A stretch of 52,397 bases of DNA, taken from contig JANDLV010000027.1 of the NCBI GenBank assembly GCA_024330185.1, positions 1 to 52,397 on the forward strand, in the 5' to 3' direction. This document shows positions 41,131 through 50,927 of the stretch, piece after piece. The translations under genes were made by a program, and so were the position numbers. The DNA comes from Candidatus Siliceabacter maunaloa (GTDB lineage: Bacteria > Actinomycetota > Thermoleophilia > Solirubrobacterales > Solirubrobacteraceae). Below the pieces are notes generated by a model that was not told the origin of the DNA, made no database searches, and saw only the letters and a list, made by a program, of their open reading frames with translations. The number at the start of each line of letters is the position of its first letter. Position 1 is the stretch's first letter.

Positions 41131-41557
41131 CGTGCTGGACGCCGCCGCGCTCGTCGCGTTCGTACGGCTGGAGCCCGCGCACGCGGAGGTGGAGAAGATC
41201 CTGCTCAGCGGATCCGCGGCGATCTCGGCGATCAATCTCGGGGAAGCGGTCGACACGCTGCACCGTAGGCACGGCGTGCCACGTGAGCGACTCGACGCCG
41301 TCCTGCAGCCGCTGCTCGACGATCCATTGTTGGTCCTCCCAGTGGAGGCCCGGGTTGCCTGGCGTGCCGCGGCACTGCGGCGCGTGCACTATCACCGAAC
41401 CCGGCGGCCGCTCTCGCTCGCCGACTGCTGCTGTCTGGCCGGAGCGGCCGGGCACGGCGACGTCGTGGTCACCTCCGACCGCCCGCTGCTGGACGCGGCC
41501 CGCGAGGAGGGGGTTGCGGTCGTCGCCCTGCCCGACTCGCGCGGTCGACGCATCTGA
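41123..41557 (+). CDS. PIN-domain toxin of TA-4
   Basis: A 144-residue VapC-like PIN protein. D6 (TDVLDAAALVAFV), E41 (SAINLGEAVDTLHRR), an Asp in LSLADCCCLAGA and one in VVTSDRPLLDAA are the metal-binding positions. The triple Cys after the third Asp is unusual. Start GTG 41123, inside the antitoxin gene. It lies directly upstream of a capA pseudogene. Confidence 0.87.
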   Translation: MTDVLDAAALVAFVRLEPAHAEVEKILLSGSAAISAINLGEAVDTLHRRHGVPRERLDAVLQPLLDDPLLVLPVEARVAWRAAALRRVHYHRTRRPLSLADCCCLAGAAGHGDVVVTSDRPLLDAAREEGVAVVALPDSRGRRI

Positions 41558-41658
41558 CCCTGGCCCCTGCAGGTCCGCGCCGGCCCGCAGGGCGTTGCGC
41601 GGCGGCAACGAAACCAAAGCGGCGAGCCGGCGGCGGGAATCGCAGCCGGCGTGAGATC

Positions 41659-42410
41659 TTGCGCGAGCTGCTGCGACAGCCGGTGGTCCGAGGGTTCCTG
41701 CTCATGGCCCCCTCCCCCTCACGCTGCTCCTGGCGTGGGTGGTCGCGATGCAGTCCATGTTCCCCAGCCTCTTCCCGGGCGGCGGCGGCGAGACCGCCCA
41801 GGCGGCCGGTCGCAGCGCGCCTGCGGCGGAGGCGGAGGACGAGCCGGAGCCCGAGGCCCGCTCGGTGACCATCGGCTGGGTCGGCGACACGATGCTCGGC
41901 CGCGGCGGGGCCCTGCCACCCGACGAGGGGCGCGGGCTGCTCACCGAGGTCGGGCGCAGCACCGTCGATCCCGCCGTCATGAGCGGCAACCTAGAGGGGA
42001 CCCTGTCGACCGGCGGCGGGTCGAAGTGCGTCGGCGCGAGCGGCGGGAACTGCCACGCCTTCCAGGTGCCGCCCTCACACGCCGGCGCGCTGCACGCCGC
42101 GGCCTTCGACGTCATGAGCCTGGCCAACAACCATGCTCTGGACTTCGACGAGGACGGCCGCGCGCAGACCATCGCCGCCCTCGAAGAGCGGGAGATCGAG
42201 CACACCGGGCTGCCGGGCCAGGTCACCGTCGTGCAGCGCGACGGCGTCAGGGTCGCCGTGCTGGGCTTCGCTCCCTATCCTGGGTCTCGTCGCTGACCGA
42301 CCTGGACGCCGCCGCCGCCCTGGTGCGTGAGGCCGGCGAGCAGGCCGACGTGGTCGTCGTGACCATGCACGCGGGAGCCGAGGGCACCGGCGCCACATAC
42401 CGCGCGGCTG
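41659..42410 (+). pseudogene. CapA/PGA_cap-type protein, frameshifted and truncated
   Basis: Three frames carry one protein: LRELLRQPVVRGFLLMAP (from TTG 41659); then, after a shift near 41712, PLTLLLAWVVAMQSMFPSL, TIGWVGDTMLGRGG, MSGNLEGTLS and VMSLANNHALDFDE; then, after a one-base loss near 42282, WVSSLTDLDAAAALVREAGE and VVVTMHAGAEGTGA. These are the metallophosphatase-like CapA motifs (GDxMxGR, GNLE, ANNH, HxGxE). Homology stops at about 42400, before the second half of the domain. A poly-gamma-glutamate/capsule synthesis role is the family assignment; this copy is inactive. Confidence 0.82.
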
Positions 42411-42471
42411 TGCGGCGCCGGCTCGGTGCCGACGCCGACGCCGAAGCCGAGTCTCGTTCAGGGATGTCGGC

Positions 42472-42726
42472 TCAGTCGACCGGTACGAAGGTGATTCCGT
42501 CGGGAAGGTTCAGCGGGCTGAGCGGGCTGATGATCAGCATGAGCGGCGCGAAAGCGACGATGGTGGTCCACCGCCACAGCCGTTCTCGCGTGAGCCCACG
42601 GATCGCGAAGACAAGCGACACCAGCAGGGTCAGCACCGGGTTGAGGACCGCCGCCACAAGACCCAGCGACAGCATCAACCCGGTCTGCAGTCGCACCCGC
42701 CACATGCTCTGCGTCGCCATGGTCAT
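42472..42726 (-). CDS. Small two-helix membrane protein
   Basis: An 84-residue protein: MTMATQSMWRVRLQ, hydrophobic TGLMLSLGLVAAVLNPVLTL and LVSLVFAIRGL, a basic-aromatic loop (RERLWRWT), hydrophobic IVAFAPLMLIISPLSPLNL and a short polar tail. Two or three membrane segments. The start is ATG 42726 or 42720. No family recognised. It may have contributed to truncating capA, which ends about 60 bases before its stop. Confidence 0.55.
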   Translation of the reverse strand: MTMATQSMWRVRLQTGLMLSLGLVAAVLNPVLTLLVSLVFAIRGLTRERLWRWTTIVAFAPLMLIISPLSPLNLPDGITFVPVD

Positions 42727-42805
42727 CGCAGTATGACGCCGTAGTGCCAGCCGTTCCAGTGGCTACGCATAGCGTTGCCACCAGTACCGGCCTCGTCGTC
42801 CACTT

Positions 42806-43552
42806 CTAGGTCTGGGTGGAGTCGCCCTCGGCCTCGACGCGCTGGACTCCGCGGCGCTGGGAGCGCGAGGTGACCCACGTGATGAGCAGCACGAAGACCG
42901 CCAGTCCGCCGATCACGCCGGCGCCGATGGCCATCCACGGCGGCGGCTGGGCCGTGGCGGCGCGCTCCACCCGGGCCGCGCGGCCGACGGGGACGGCGCG
43001 CGCTCCCTCCTCTGGGTCGGCGACCACGACGCCGACCGCGGCGCCCTGTCCGTTAATCAGCGGGCCGCCCAGGCCGTCGCCGGTGATGGGGCCGTCGAGC
43101 TCGATGCGCCTACTCGCGCCCTCGTCGCTGAGATCGTCGACCTCGAGCGCCGCGATGCGATCGGAGTAGCCCAGCGGGCGCCCGACCGCCCAGACGTCGT
43201 CGCCATCCTCGGCCGACGCGTTGGCCAGCGGGATCGTGCCCACCCGGACGCCGGGCACCGAGAGCACGGCCAGGCCGGCCGCCTCGTCGCGTCCGACGAC
43301 CGTGCCCTCCAGCTCGCGGCCGTCGATGGTCGTGATGCGGGCGGTCTCGTCCGAGCGGACCACGGCGTCGTGAGTGATGACCTCGGCCTCGGCGCCCTCG
43401 AGCACGAAGCCGGCCCCGTTGCTCACCGCGGTGTGCACGGCGACGACCGCGTCGGTGGCGCCGAGCACGTTGTCGGGGGGGCGATTGCCCTGGCCCTGCG
43501 CCTGCGCGACGGCCGGCGCGCCCAGCGCCAGCACCACCGCGACACCGGCCAA
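42806..43552 (-). CDS. Trypsin-like-fold membrane protein lacking catalytic residues
   Basis: A ~248-residue protein: signal peptide (VAVVLALGAPAVAQAQ), an exported beta-rich domain and a C-terminal membrane helix (MAIGAGVIGGLAVFVLLITWV) with a basic tail. The domain follows DegP/trypsin order (GAGFVLEGAEAEVITHDAVV, LAVLSVPGV, GDGLGGPLINGQGAAVGVV), but the GDSGGPL serine is replaced (GDGLGGPL) and the usual TAxHVV His motif is ITHDAVV. It is therefore probably a non-proteolytic binding protein. TTG 43552, five bases past the sigma-factor stop, with AGGG upstream; co-transcription is likely. Confidence 0.7.
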   Translation of the reverse strand: MAGVAVVLALGAPAVAQAQGQGNRPPDNVLGATDAVVAVHTAVSNGAGFVLEGAEAEVITHDAVVRSDETARITTIDGRELEGTVVGRDEAAGLAVLSVPGVRVGTIPLANASAEDGDDVWAVGRPLGYSDRIAALEVDDLSDEGASRRIELDGPITGDGLGGPLINGQGAAVGVVVADPEEGARAVPVGRAARVERAATAQPPPWMAIGAGVIGGLAVFVLLITWVTSRSQRRGVQRVEAEGDSTQT

Positions 43553-43556
43553 GGCC

Positions 43557-44666
<1,110 letters not shown>

Positions 44667-44881
44667 GTAAGTCGCCTTCGCGTTTCTCGGCCCTGGCCGA
44701 ATCGGCCCCGACCACCCGATCGAGCGGTGGCCGCATCGTAGGAGGTCGGTCGCTTCGTCTCCGGGGCTTTATCTCAGCGTGGGGGTACCCGTGTAGGGCT
44801 CTTCCCTTACCCGTTTGCGAACACTTTGTTTCAGCCGTGATCCGTGGATCCCGGCTCTGCTCTGCCAAGATGCAGCGCACG

Positions 44882-45229
44882 ATGGCCGATGAGCGCAACG
44901 ACGGCGACCGCGACGTCCTCAACAGCCTGCCCAGCTCGCGCCCGGCGCGGCGCAGCGCCAGGCGCGCCGAGCGGGGCGCCTCCGATCCGGCCGCTGGACC
45001 GGGCACGGGCGCGCCCGGGCGCACGGCGCCCGAGCGGCCGCCCACCGCGAAGGCCGGGCGCCGCGTGCCCCCCGCCGGCTACGCGACCCCGGCGCCCGAG
45101 CGGACCTCGCCCGGCACCGGCGAGCTGTTGGGCGGCGCGGTGCGCGCGGCCGGCGAGGTCGCCCAGCTCGGCGCCGGCGTGGGCGGGCGCCTGGTCAAGG
45201 GCACGCTGCGCCGGGTCACCGGCCGCTGA
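44882..45229 (+). CDS. Hypothetical Arg/Ala/Pro-rich protein
   Basis: A 115-residue low-complexity protein from ATG 44882: a charged N-terminus (MADERNDGDRDVLNSLPSS), a long Arg/Pro/Gly region, and a C-terminal amphipathic helix (ELLGGAVRAAGEVAQLGAG, VGGRLVKGTLRRVTG). No family recognised. It ends nine bases before moeA and is probably co-transcribed with it. Confidence 0.55.
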   Translation: MADERNDGDRDVLNSLPSSRPARRSARRAERGASDPAAGPGTGAPGRTAPERPPTAKAGRRVPPAGYATPAPERTSPGTGELLGGAVRAAGEVAQLGAGVGGRLVKGTLRRVTGR

Positions 45230-45238
45230 TCCGGCCCC

Positions 45239-46474
45239 GTGACCCTCTCGATCGACGAGGCCCGGCGCGTGGTGCTGGGCACCGTCGCCCCGCTCGCGGG
45301 GGAGGACATCCCCCTTGACCGTGCGGCCCAGCGGGTCCTGGCCGAGGACGTGGTCGCGACCGGCGACGTCCCGCCGTTCACCAACAGCGCCATGGACGGC
45401 TTCGCGGTCCATCCCGCGCCCGCGGGCACCGTGCTGCGCGTCACCGGCGAGTCGCGGGCGGGCGCCCCCTCCCCCGTTTCGCTGGGCGCGGGCGAGGCGA
45501 TCGCCGTGGCCACCGGGGCGATGGTGCCCGAGGGGGCGACGGCGGTGGTGCCGATCGAGCGCGTCGAGGTCGGTGAGGGCGAGGTGCGCCTGGCCGCCGA
45601 CATCGCGGAGGGGGCCAACATCCGCGGCCCCGGGGAGGACGTGCGCGCGGGCCAGACCGTCCTGCACCGCGGCACCCGCCTGGGCGCCGCGGAGGTCGGG
45701 GTCGCAGCGGGAGCTGGGCGCGCGACACTGCGTTGCACGCGCGTGCCGGCGGTGGCCATAGTGGTCACCGGGGACGAGCTGCGCGCGCCGGGATCGCCCC
45801 TGGGCCCCGGACAGATCCATGAGAGCAACGGGTTGACGCTTGCCGCGCTGGCTGCGGCGACCGGTGCCGTCGTCCAGCGCACGGACCCCGTGCCCGACCG
45901 CCGCGACGCGACCCACGAGGCGCTCCGAGCAGCGCTGGAGCACGCCGACGTGGTGCTGGCCTCGGGCGGCGTCTCCGTCGGCCCGCACGACCACGTCAAG
46001 GGAGCCCTGGGCGCCCTGGGCGTGCGCGAGCGCTTCTGGCGCGTCGCGCTGCGGCCCGGCAAGCCGACCTGGTTCGGGACGCGGACGGAGCCGGCGGACG
46101 GCGGGGCGGGGGCCGGCGGTGGGGCAGCCGCCGGCTGCGCCCGCCTCGTCTTCGGCCTGCCCGGCAACCCGGTCTCGGCCATGGTCACCTTCCTGCTCTT
46201 CGCCCGGCCCGCCCTCCTCGCCCTGCAGGGCGCCGATCCCACCGCCCGCCGGGTGCGCGCCACGCTCAAAGAGCCGATCGCCGCGCTGCCCGACCGCGCG
46301 CAGGCCGTGCGCGTGCGCCTCGAGGAGACGGCGACCGGGCGCACGGCCACGCCCACCGGTCCGCAGGGCTCCCACCAGCTTCGCTCGATGGTCGGCGCCC
46401 AGGGGCTGGCCATCGTCCCTGCGGCAGAGGAGGAGCTCCCCGCCGGAGCGAGCGTCACCGTCGAGCTCGTCTGA
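45239..46474 (+). CDS. moeA: Molybdopterin molybdenumtransferase MoeA
   Basis: A 411-residue MoeA that inserts molybdate into adenylylated molybdopterin. PPFTNSAMDGFAV, GEAIAVATGAMVPEGATAVV, GANIRGPGEDV, IVVTGDELRAPG, IHESNGLTLAAL, LASGGVSVGPHDH, FGLPGNPVSAMV follow in family order. GTG 45239. The residues 285-300 are a Gly/Ala insertion. It would supply cofactor to molybdoenzymes such as the sulfite oxidase-like fusion at the left of the window. Confidence 0.94.
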   Translation: MTLSIDEARRVVLGTVAPLAGEDIPLDRAAQRVLAEDVVATGDVPPFTNSAMDGFAVHPAPAGTVLRVTGESRAGAPSPVSLGAGEAIAVATGAMVPEGATAVVPIERVEVGEGEVRLAADIAEGANIRGPGEDVRAGQTVLHRGTRLGAAEVGVAAGAGRATLRCTRVPAVAIVVTGDELRAPGSPLGPGQIHESNGLTLAALAAATGAVVQRTDPVPDRRDATHEALRAALEHADVVLASGGVSVGPHDHVKGALGALGVRERFWRVALRPGKPTWFGTRTEPADGGAGAGGGAAAGCARLVFGLPGNPVSAMVTFLLFARPALLALQGADPTARRVRATLKEPIAALPDRAQAVRVRLEETATGRTATPTGPQGSHQLRSMVGAQGLAIVPAAEEELPAGASVTVELV

Positions 46475-46486
46475 GCCCGGGCTCCC

Positions 46487-47314
46487 TCAGGCCGTCTCGA
46501 GGTAGCCGACCACGCGATTGGCCAGGGCCGTGAGCGTGGGCGCGGGCTCCTCGAAGGCCAGCGGTCGGTCCTCCAGGACGGCGTCGAGCTCGTCCGCGTA
46601 GGCGGCGTCGACGCGGCGCGCCAGGCGGGCGGCCGCGCGCGCGGCGCGGCGCGTGGCGCGGGGGTCGACCGTCCACAGGGACTCGAAGCGGCGGTTGGGG
46701 TCGCCGGCGGCCGGTGGGGCGGGATGCTCCCACGCCAGCAGGCAGGCGGCGAAGCCCGGGGCGTCCACGATGACCGCCCACTCGTTGCCCAGAACGTCGC
46801 CGCGACGCAGGGGCAGCTCGACGGGGCTGCCGGGCGCGCGGCGCACCCCGGCGAAGTCGGCGAACACGCAGGCGCTGTCGGCCACCCGGGCCATGCGGCG
46901 GTAGCGGTGCTCGACCGCGCGGTAGAAGCCCTCGCGCTGGAAGGCTCCCACCACGACGGGGCGGGTCCCGCTGGCCATCGTCTCGTGCTCGATGGCCCGG
47001 CTGATGGCCACCAGCGAGGCCTTGCGCAGCATCTGCGGGCGGGCCGCCGGGTCGCTGCCGGTCACCGCGGCGTAGATCGAGGCGTGAACCTCGCCCCCGT
47101 CGCGCGCCGAGGCGATCGCGTCGGCCACCGGGATGCCGCGCTCGCGCAGCGCGGCGACGCGGCGCACAGCCTCCACGTCGTCCTCGCAGTAGCGGCGATA
47201 GCCGGCCTCGGTGCGCTCGGGCGCGGGGAAGCCGAAGCGCGACTCCCACACGCGCAGCGTGGCCGCCGCGACGCCGGTCAGGCGGGCGAGGTCGCCGATC
47301 TGTAGATGGCTCAT
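46487..47314 (-). CDS. MerR-type regulator with DICT sensory domain
   Basis: A 275-residue protein. The N-terminal MerR HTH (LQIGDLARLTGVAAATLRVW, RTEAGYRRYCEDDVEAVRRV) is followed from about residue 95 by a DICT domain (SLVAISRAIEHETMA, VVGAFQREGFYRAVEHRYR, WAVIVDAPGFAACLLAWE, RRFESLWTVDP), which occurs with light- or redox-related regulators. ATG 47314 (upstream Mets exist but lie outside the conserved start). It converges on moeA (12 bases). Ligand unknown; the nearby photolyase is too distant to link. Confidence 0.85.
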   Translation of the reverse strand: MSHLQIGDLARLTGVAAATLRVWESRFGFPAPERTEAGYRRYCEDDVEAVRRVAALRERGIPVADAIASARDGGEVHASIYAAVTGSDPAARPQMLRKASLVAISRAIEHETMASGTRPVVVGAFQREGFYRAVEHRYRRMARVADSACVFADFAGVRRAPGSPVELPLRRGDVLGNEWAVIVDAPGFAACLLAWEHPAPPAAGDPNRRFESLWTVDPRATRRAARAAARLARRVDAAYADELDAVLEDRPLAFEEPAPTLTALANRVVGYLETA

Positions 47315-47439
47315 GGGTGGCGGCATCATGCCCTCATCGTCCTCCCGGGTACGGCGACGGGGCGCGGCGGGATGGATCGCCGGTGTGCCGGGCTCCGGAA
47401 GCCTCGGGCGAGCGCGTCGTCACGTAGGCTCCGCGCCGG

Positions 47440-48186
47440 ATGGGCGTCCCCCTCGCCGTCATCGCGGCCCTCGCAGCCGTGGCCGCCGCCTGGTTCGGGG
47501 TCGTCCGGCGGCTGCTCAACCGCTCCAGGCAGGTCGCCCGGGCGACGATCGTCTCCCCCGCAGAGCACTCGACCATGAGCGAGGGCGGGGCGGTGCGCAC
47601 CGTGCAGGCCGCCGACCTCACGATGGACGAGCACCAGCTCGAGGCCATCTGGAGCCCGCGCGACCTCGAGAACCTCGCGCGCACCTACTGGCGCTTCCTC
47701 ACCCGCGCCACGCTGGGCCTCGTGCGGGTCAAGTACAGCGAGGAGGACCGCCAGGTGGTGCTCCTGACCCGGCCCTTCGCGCTGCTGACCTTCCGCGCGC
47801 CGGAGTACCAGATGGACGCCCAGCGCGGCATCGTGCGCTGGCGCATCGAGCGCGGCGTGCTGGTCTCCCGGCGGGGCCGCGACCAGGGCTTCCTGGAGAT
47901 CGACGTGCAGCGCTGCCCCACGCAGGAGCCCGGCAAGGCGCGCATCCACGTCGAGGTCGAGGTGGCCAACTTCTACCCCGCGCTGGCCTCGGGCATCGCC
48001 ACCTGGTTCTACGCCAACACCCAGTCGCGCATCCACGTGATCGTCACCCACAGCTTCCTGCGCTCGCTGGCCCGCCTGGACCTGGCCCAGTCGCGGGTGG
48101 GGCGCTACGCGGCAGTGGACGAGGTCCCCGACCCCGACCCCGACCGCCCGCCGCCCTCCGGCCGGGGTACGCCCAGGCTCAGGTGA
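47440..48186 (+). CDS. Conserved-looking membrane-anchored hypothetical protein
   Basis: A 248-residue protein: one N-terminal helix (LAVIAALAAVAAAWFGVVRRLL), a globular beta-rich domain with YWRFLTRATLGLVRVKY, LLTRPFALLTFRAPEYQM and EVEVANFYPALASGIATWFY, and a Pro/Asp tail. The sequence looks well constrained, but I do not recognise the family. It ends with its stop overlapping the glpX stop (convergent). Confidence 0.65.
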   Translation: MGVPLAVIAALAAVAAAWFGVVRRLLNRSRQVARATIVSPAEHSTMSEGGAVRTVQAADLTMDEHQLEAIWSPRDLENLARTYWRFLTRATLGLVRVKYSEEDRQVVLLTRPFALLTFRAPEYQMDAQRGIVRWRIERGVLVSRRGRDQGFLEIDVQRCPTQEPGKARIHVEVEVANFYPALASGIATWFYANTQSRIHVIVTHSFLRSLARLDLAQSRVGRYAAVDEVPDPDPDRPPPSGRGTPRLR

Positions 48187-49224
48187 TCAGCCGAGGAGCT
48201 CGCCGGCGATCGCGCGGAGCTTCGCGCGATCGTGGCGCGCGTGCACGCGGCGCACGGTCCCCGAGCGCGAGCGCATGACCAACGACTCGGTGGTCGCCCC
48301 CGCCCCGGCCGGGTGAGGCGGATACTGCACGCCCTCCAGGACATCCCCGTCGGTCACGCCGGTGGCCGAGAAGAAGCAGTCGTCGGAGCGTATGAGGTCG
48401 TCCACGGTGAGCTGGCGCTCGAGGTCGTAGCCGGCCTCCAGCGCAGCGCGGCGCTCCTCGTCGTCGCGCGGCCACAGGCGCCCGACGAGCTGACCGCCCA
48501 GGCACTTGATGGCAGCAGCGGAGATCACGCCCTCCGGCGTCCCGCCGACGCCCCACAGCAGGTCGACCGGCGAGTCGGGGTCGACGGCCAGCAGGGCGGC
48601 GGAGACGTCGCCGTCGGCGATCAGGCGCACGCGCCCGCCGGCCTCGCGCACCTCCTCGACGCCCTCCTCGTGGCGCGGGCGGTCGAGGATGACCACCATC
48701 ACGTCGCCCACGCCCACCCCGCGGCGCTGGGCCACGCGCTGCAGCGTTTCGCCGATGGGGCGGTCGAGGTCGAGCAGGTCGGCCACCTCGGGGCCGCCGG
48801 CCAGCTTCTCCATGTACACGCAGGGCCCGGGGTCGAGCATGCTGCCGCGCTTGCTGAGCGCTATGACGCTCAGGGCGCTGGGCATGCCCCTGGCGGTCAG
48901 CGTGGTGCCCTCGAGGGGGTCCACGGCGATGTCGACGCTGGGCTGGGAGCCGTCGCCGATCTGCTCGCCGTTGTAGAGCATGGGCGCCTCGTCCTTCTCG
49001 CCCTCGCCGATGACCACGAGGCCGTCCATGCGCACGGTCTCCAGGACGAGGCGCATGGCGTCCACGGCGGCCTTGTCGGCCAGCTCCTTCTCGCCCCGCC
49101 CCACCCAGCGCGCGGCGGCCAGCGCGGCCCACTCGGTGACGCGCACCAGCTCGAGGGCGAGGTTGCGGTCGGGCCGCTCGTCGGACGCGGACCGCTGGTC
49201 CAGGAAGTGGTGCTCGATACCCAT
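48187..49224 (-). CDS. glpX: Class II fructose-1,6-bisphosphatase
   Basis: A 345-residue GlpX, the gluconeogenic phosphatase of actinobacteria. DGLVVIGEGEKDEAPML, DIAVDPLEGTTLTARG, GPCVYMEKLA, GRVRLIADGDVSAAL, LLWGVGGTPEGVISAAAIKC in pieces (GVGGTPEGVISAAA) and SDDCFFSATGVTDGD are the lithium-sensitive metal phosphatase motifs. ATG 49224. Confidence 0.94.
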   Translation of the reverse strand: MGIEHHFLDQRSASDERPDRNLALELVRVTEWAALAAARWVGRGEKELADKAAVDAMRLVLETVRMDGLVVIGEGEKDEAPMLYNGEQIGDGSQPSVDIAVDPLEGTTLTARGMPSALSVIALSKRGSMLDPGPCVYMEKLAGGPEVADLLDLDRPIGETLQRVAQRRGVGVGDVMVVILDRPRHEEGVEEVREAGGRVRLIADGDVSAALLAVDPDSPVDLLWGVGGTPEGVISAAAIKCLGGQLVGRLWPRDDEERRAALEAGYDLERQLTVDDLIRSDDCFFSATGVTDGDVLEGVQYPPHPAGAGATTESLVMRSRSGTVRRVHARHDRAKLRAIAGELLG

Positions 49225-49235
49225 GCGACGGGTTT

Positions 49236-49358
49236 CTACAGCACGCCGGGCGGCTTGCGTCGCCGGCCGGTCTGCGCCGAGCGCGGGATGGAGCCGCTCA
49301 TGGCCAGCAGCGTGCCGCCCAGCGCGAGGAGATAGCCCCACTGGAGGCTGATTCTCAC
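49236..49358 (-). CDS. Tiny single-helix membrane protein (second of pair)
   Basis: A 40-residue ORF from GTG 49358: ISLQWGYLLALGGTLLAMSG (one helix) and a basic tail (RRRKPPGVL). Its start overlaps the stop of the preceding tiny ORF (GTGA), an arrangement that argues for real coding despite the length. It lies directly upstream of glpX. Confidence 0.4.
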   Translation of the reverse strand: MRISLQWGYLLALGGTLLAMSGSIPRSAQTGRRRKPPGVL

Positions 49359-49462
49359 TCGTCGGCGAGCCCGGGCGGTCGATCGGGCCGCAGGAAGAGG
49401 CCGACGATCAGCAGCGCCCCGCTGACCACGGCGACCAGTTCTGACGTGCTCAGGCGCTGCAC
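49355..49462 (-). CDS. Tiny single-helix membrane protein (first of pair)
   Basis: A 35-residue ORF from GTG 49462: LSTSELVAVVSGALLIVGLFL (one helix) followed by RPDRPPGLADE. A purine-rich AGAGGG sits close before the GTG. With the next ORF it would make a coupled pair of mini-membrane proteins; positive-inside charges differ between the two. Confidence 0.4.
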   Translation of the reverse strand: MQRLSTSELVAVVSGALLIVGLFLRPDRPPGLADE

Positions 49463-49514
49463 CCTCTATGCCCCAGCGCACCGGACGGTCGCCTGAGAGC
49501 TTGCGAACCAAATC

Positions 49515-50830
49515 TCAGCCTCCGGTCGCGGAGCGCCGCACCGCCCGGAACTGGCTGCCGAACAGGTCCTGGCCGCCGAACTGGTCCTCGCCGGTAGTCC
49601 ACGCTGCGAGCGCCGAGCCGTCGGCGCCCACCGCGAGCGTGAGATCGTCGCCCTTCTCGCCCGGCGGCGTGAGCTGCCGACGCTCGCCCACGCGACCGCT
49701 GGGGGTGATCGCGCGCGCGAAGATCGCGTTGCGGAGGTTGTCCCCGCCGGGGTTGCCCCGCAGCCATGCCACCGTGGTGCCGCCCCGGCCGTCGGCGGCC
49801 AGCTCGAGGTCCATGGCGTCTGTGCCCGCCGCCGTCAGCGTCTCGGTCGGGCCGCCCAGCGTCACGAGCCGGACCGGGCCGGTCGAGAGCTCGGGTTGCG
49901 CCGCCAGGTACGCGACGCGCACGACCCCCTCGCTGGTGACGACCACGTCGAGATCCAGCGGATTCTCTCCAGGCGCGCTGACCTGCACCGGAGCGCCGAA
50001 CTGACCACCCGCGGTGCGCACGCTGGCGAACGCCGCCCGGCCACCACCGTCAACGAACTCCGTCCACGCCAACGCCACGCGTCCATCCTCACCGACGGCG
50101 ACGCGCGGATCGATCGCCGACGAGTTGCTCATGCTCACCCGCTGGGTCGGACCGAATAGTCCGCTTGGTGGCCGCTCGTTGATGAAAAGCCCGCCGTCGT
50201 TGTAGACCGCTAGCAGCGTGTCATCGCCCGTGGCTGCGAACCTGATGCCGTCGAGCCCGTAGTCCTCGTCGTCGGGGAAATCCTCCCGCACCGCCTCGCC
50301 CAACAGTCCGTCGATGGCCCGCGAGAGCCCCACGGCCAAGCCATCGGCTTCGCCGATGAGCCAGGCCAGAACGGGCTGGCTCCTGAATCTCCCAGCCGGC
50401 GTTGCTACGAACCTCGGGGGAAAGCCAATCTCGGCGATCGTCCTCGCGTCGGTGCGCGCTCCGCTGGGCCGCACGGTGCGCGACTGGAGGCGGTCCTCGC
50501 CCGGCACCCGAATCTGGTAGCCGACGATGGCGTTGCGCTGATCGTCGAACTCAACGTCGGTAGGGACACGCGCGCGTTCCGACGTGTCGATGGCGAACGG
50601 GGCACCGAAGCCCCGGGTCGGCGTGCGACGCGCCCCGTACACCCGCCGCGTGATCGTCTCCCCCGAGACCACACCAACACCGCGTACCCACGGTCATCGA
50701 TCGCCGCGCTGGCCGGCGCCGGAAACCGGCTCACCGTCTCGACCGTCCCCCACTCGCCCGCCGCGTACCCCGTGGGCGGCAGCGCGAGAATAGCGCTCGC
50801 GACGGCGAGGGGGATCGCGAGTCGGCGCAT
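49515..50830 (-). pseudogene. Exported repeat protein, copy 1, frameshifted in a C tract
   Basis: This is a paralogue of the next gene. ATG 50830 starts a signal peptide (LAIPLAVASAILALPPTGYAA) and GEWGTVETVSRF, but after GYAVLVWSRG the frame is lost: a run of five C at about 50660-50664 (plus strand) replaces six C in copy 2, moving the following ~385 residues to another frame. The rest is intact to the stop at 49515 and could start at GTG 50672. A single base would restore the gene, so sequencing error or phase variation are possible. Confidence 0.8.
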
Positions 50831-50927
50831 CGTTTCCCGGCCGTGTAGGCCCGTCAGCGTGGTCACGGGGAGAGGGGTAGGTGGACGCGGCCCCGGCCGC
50901 TGGTGCCCCGACGCGTCATAGCCGTGC

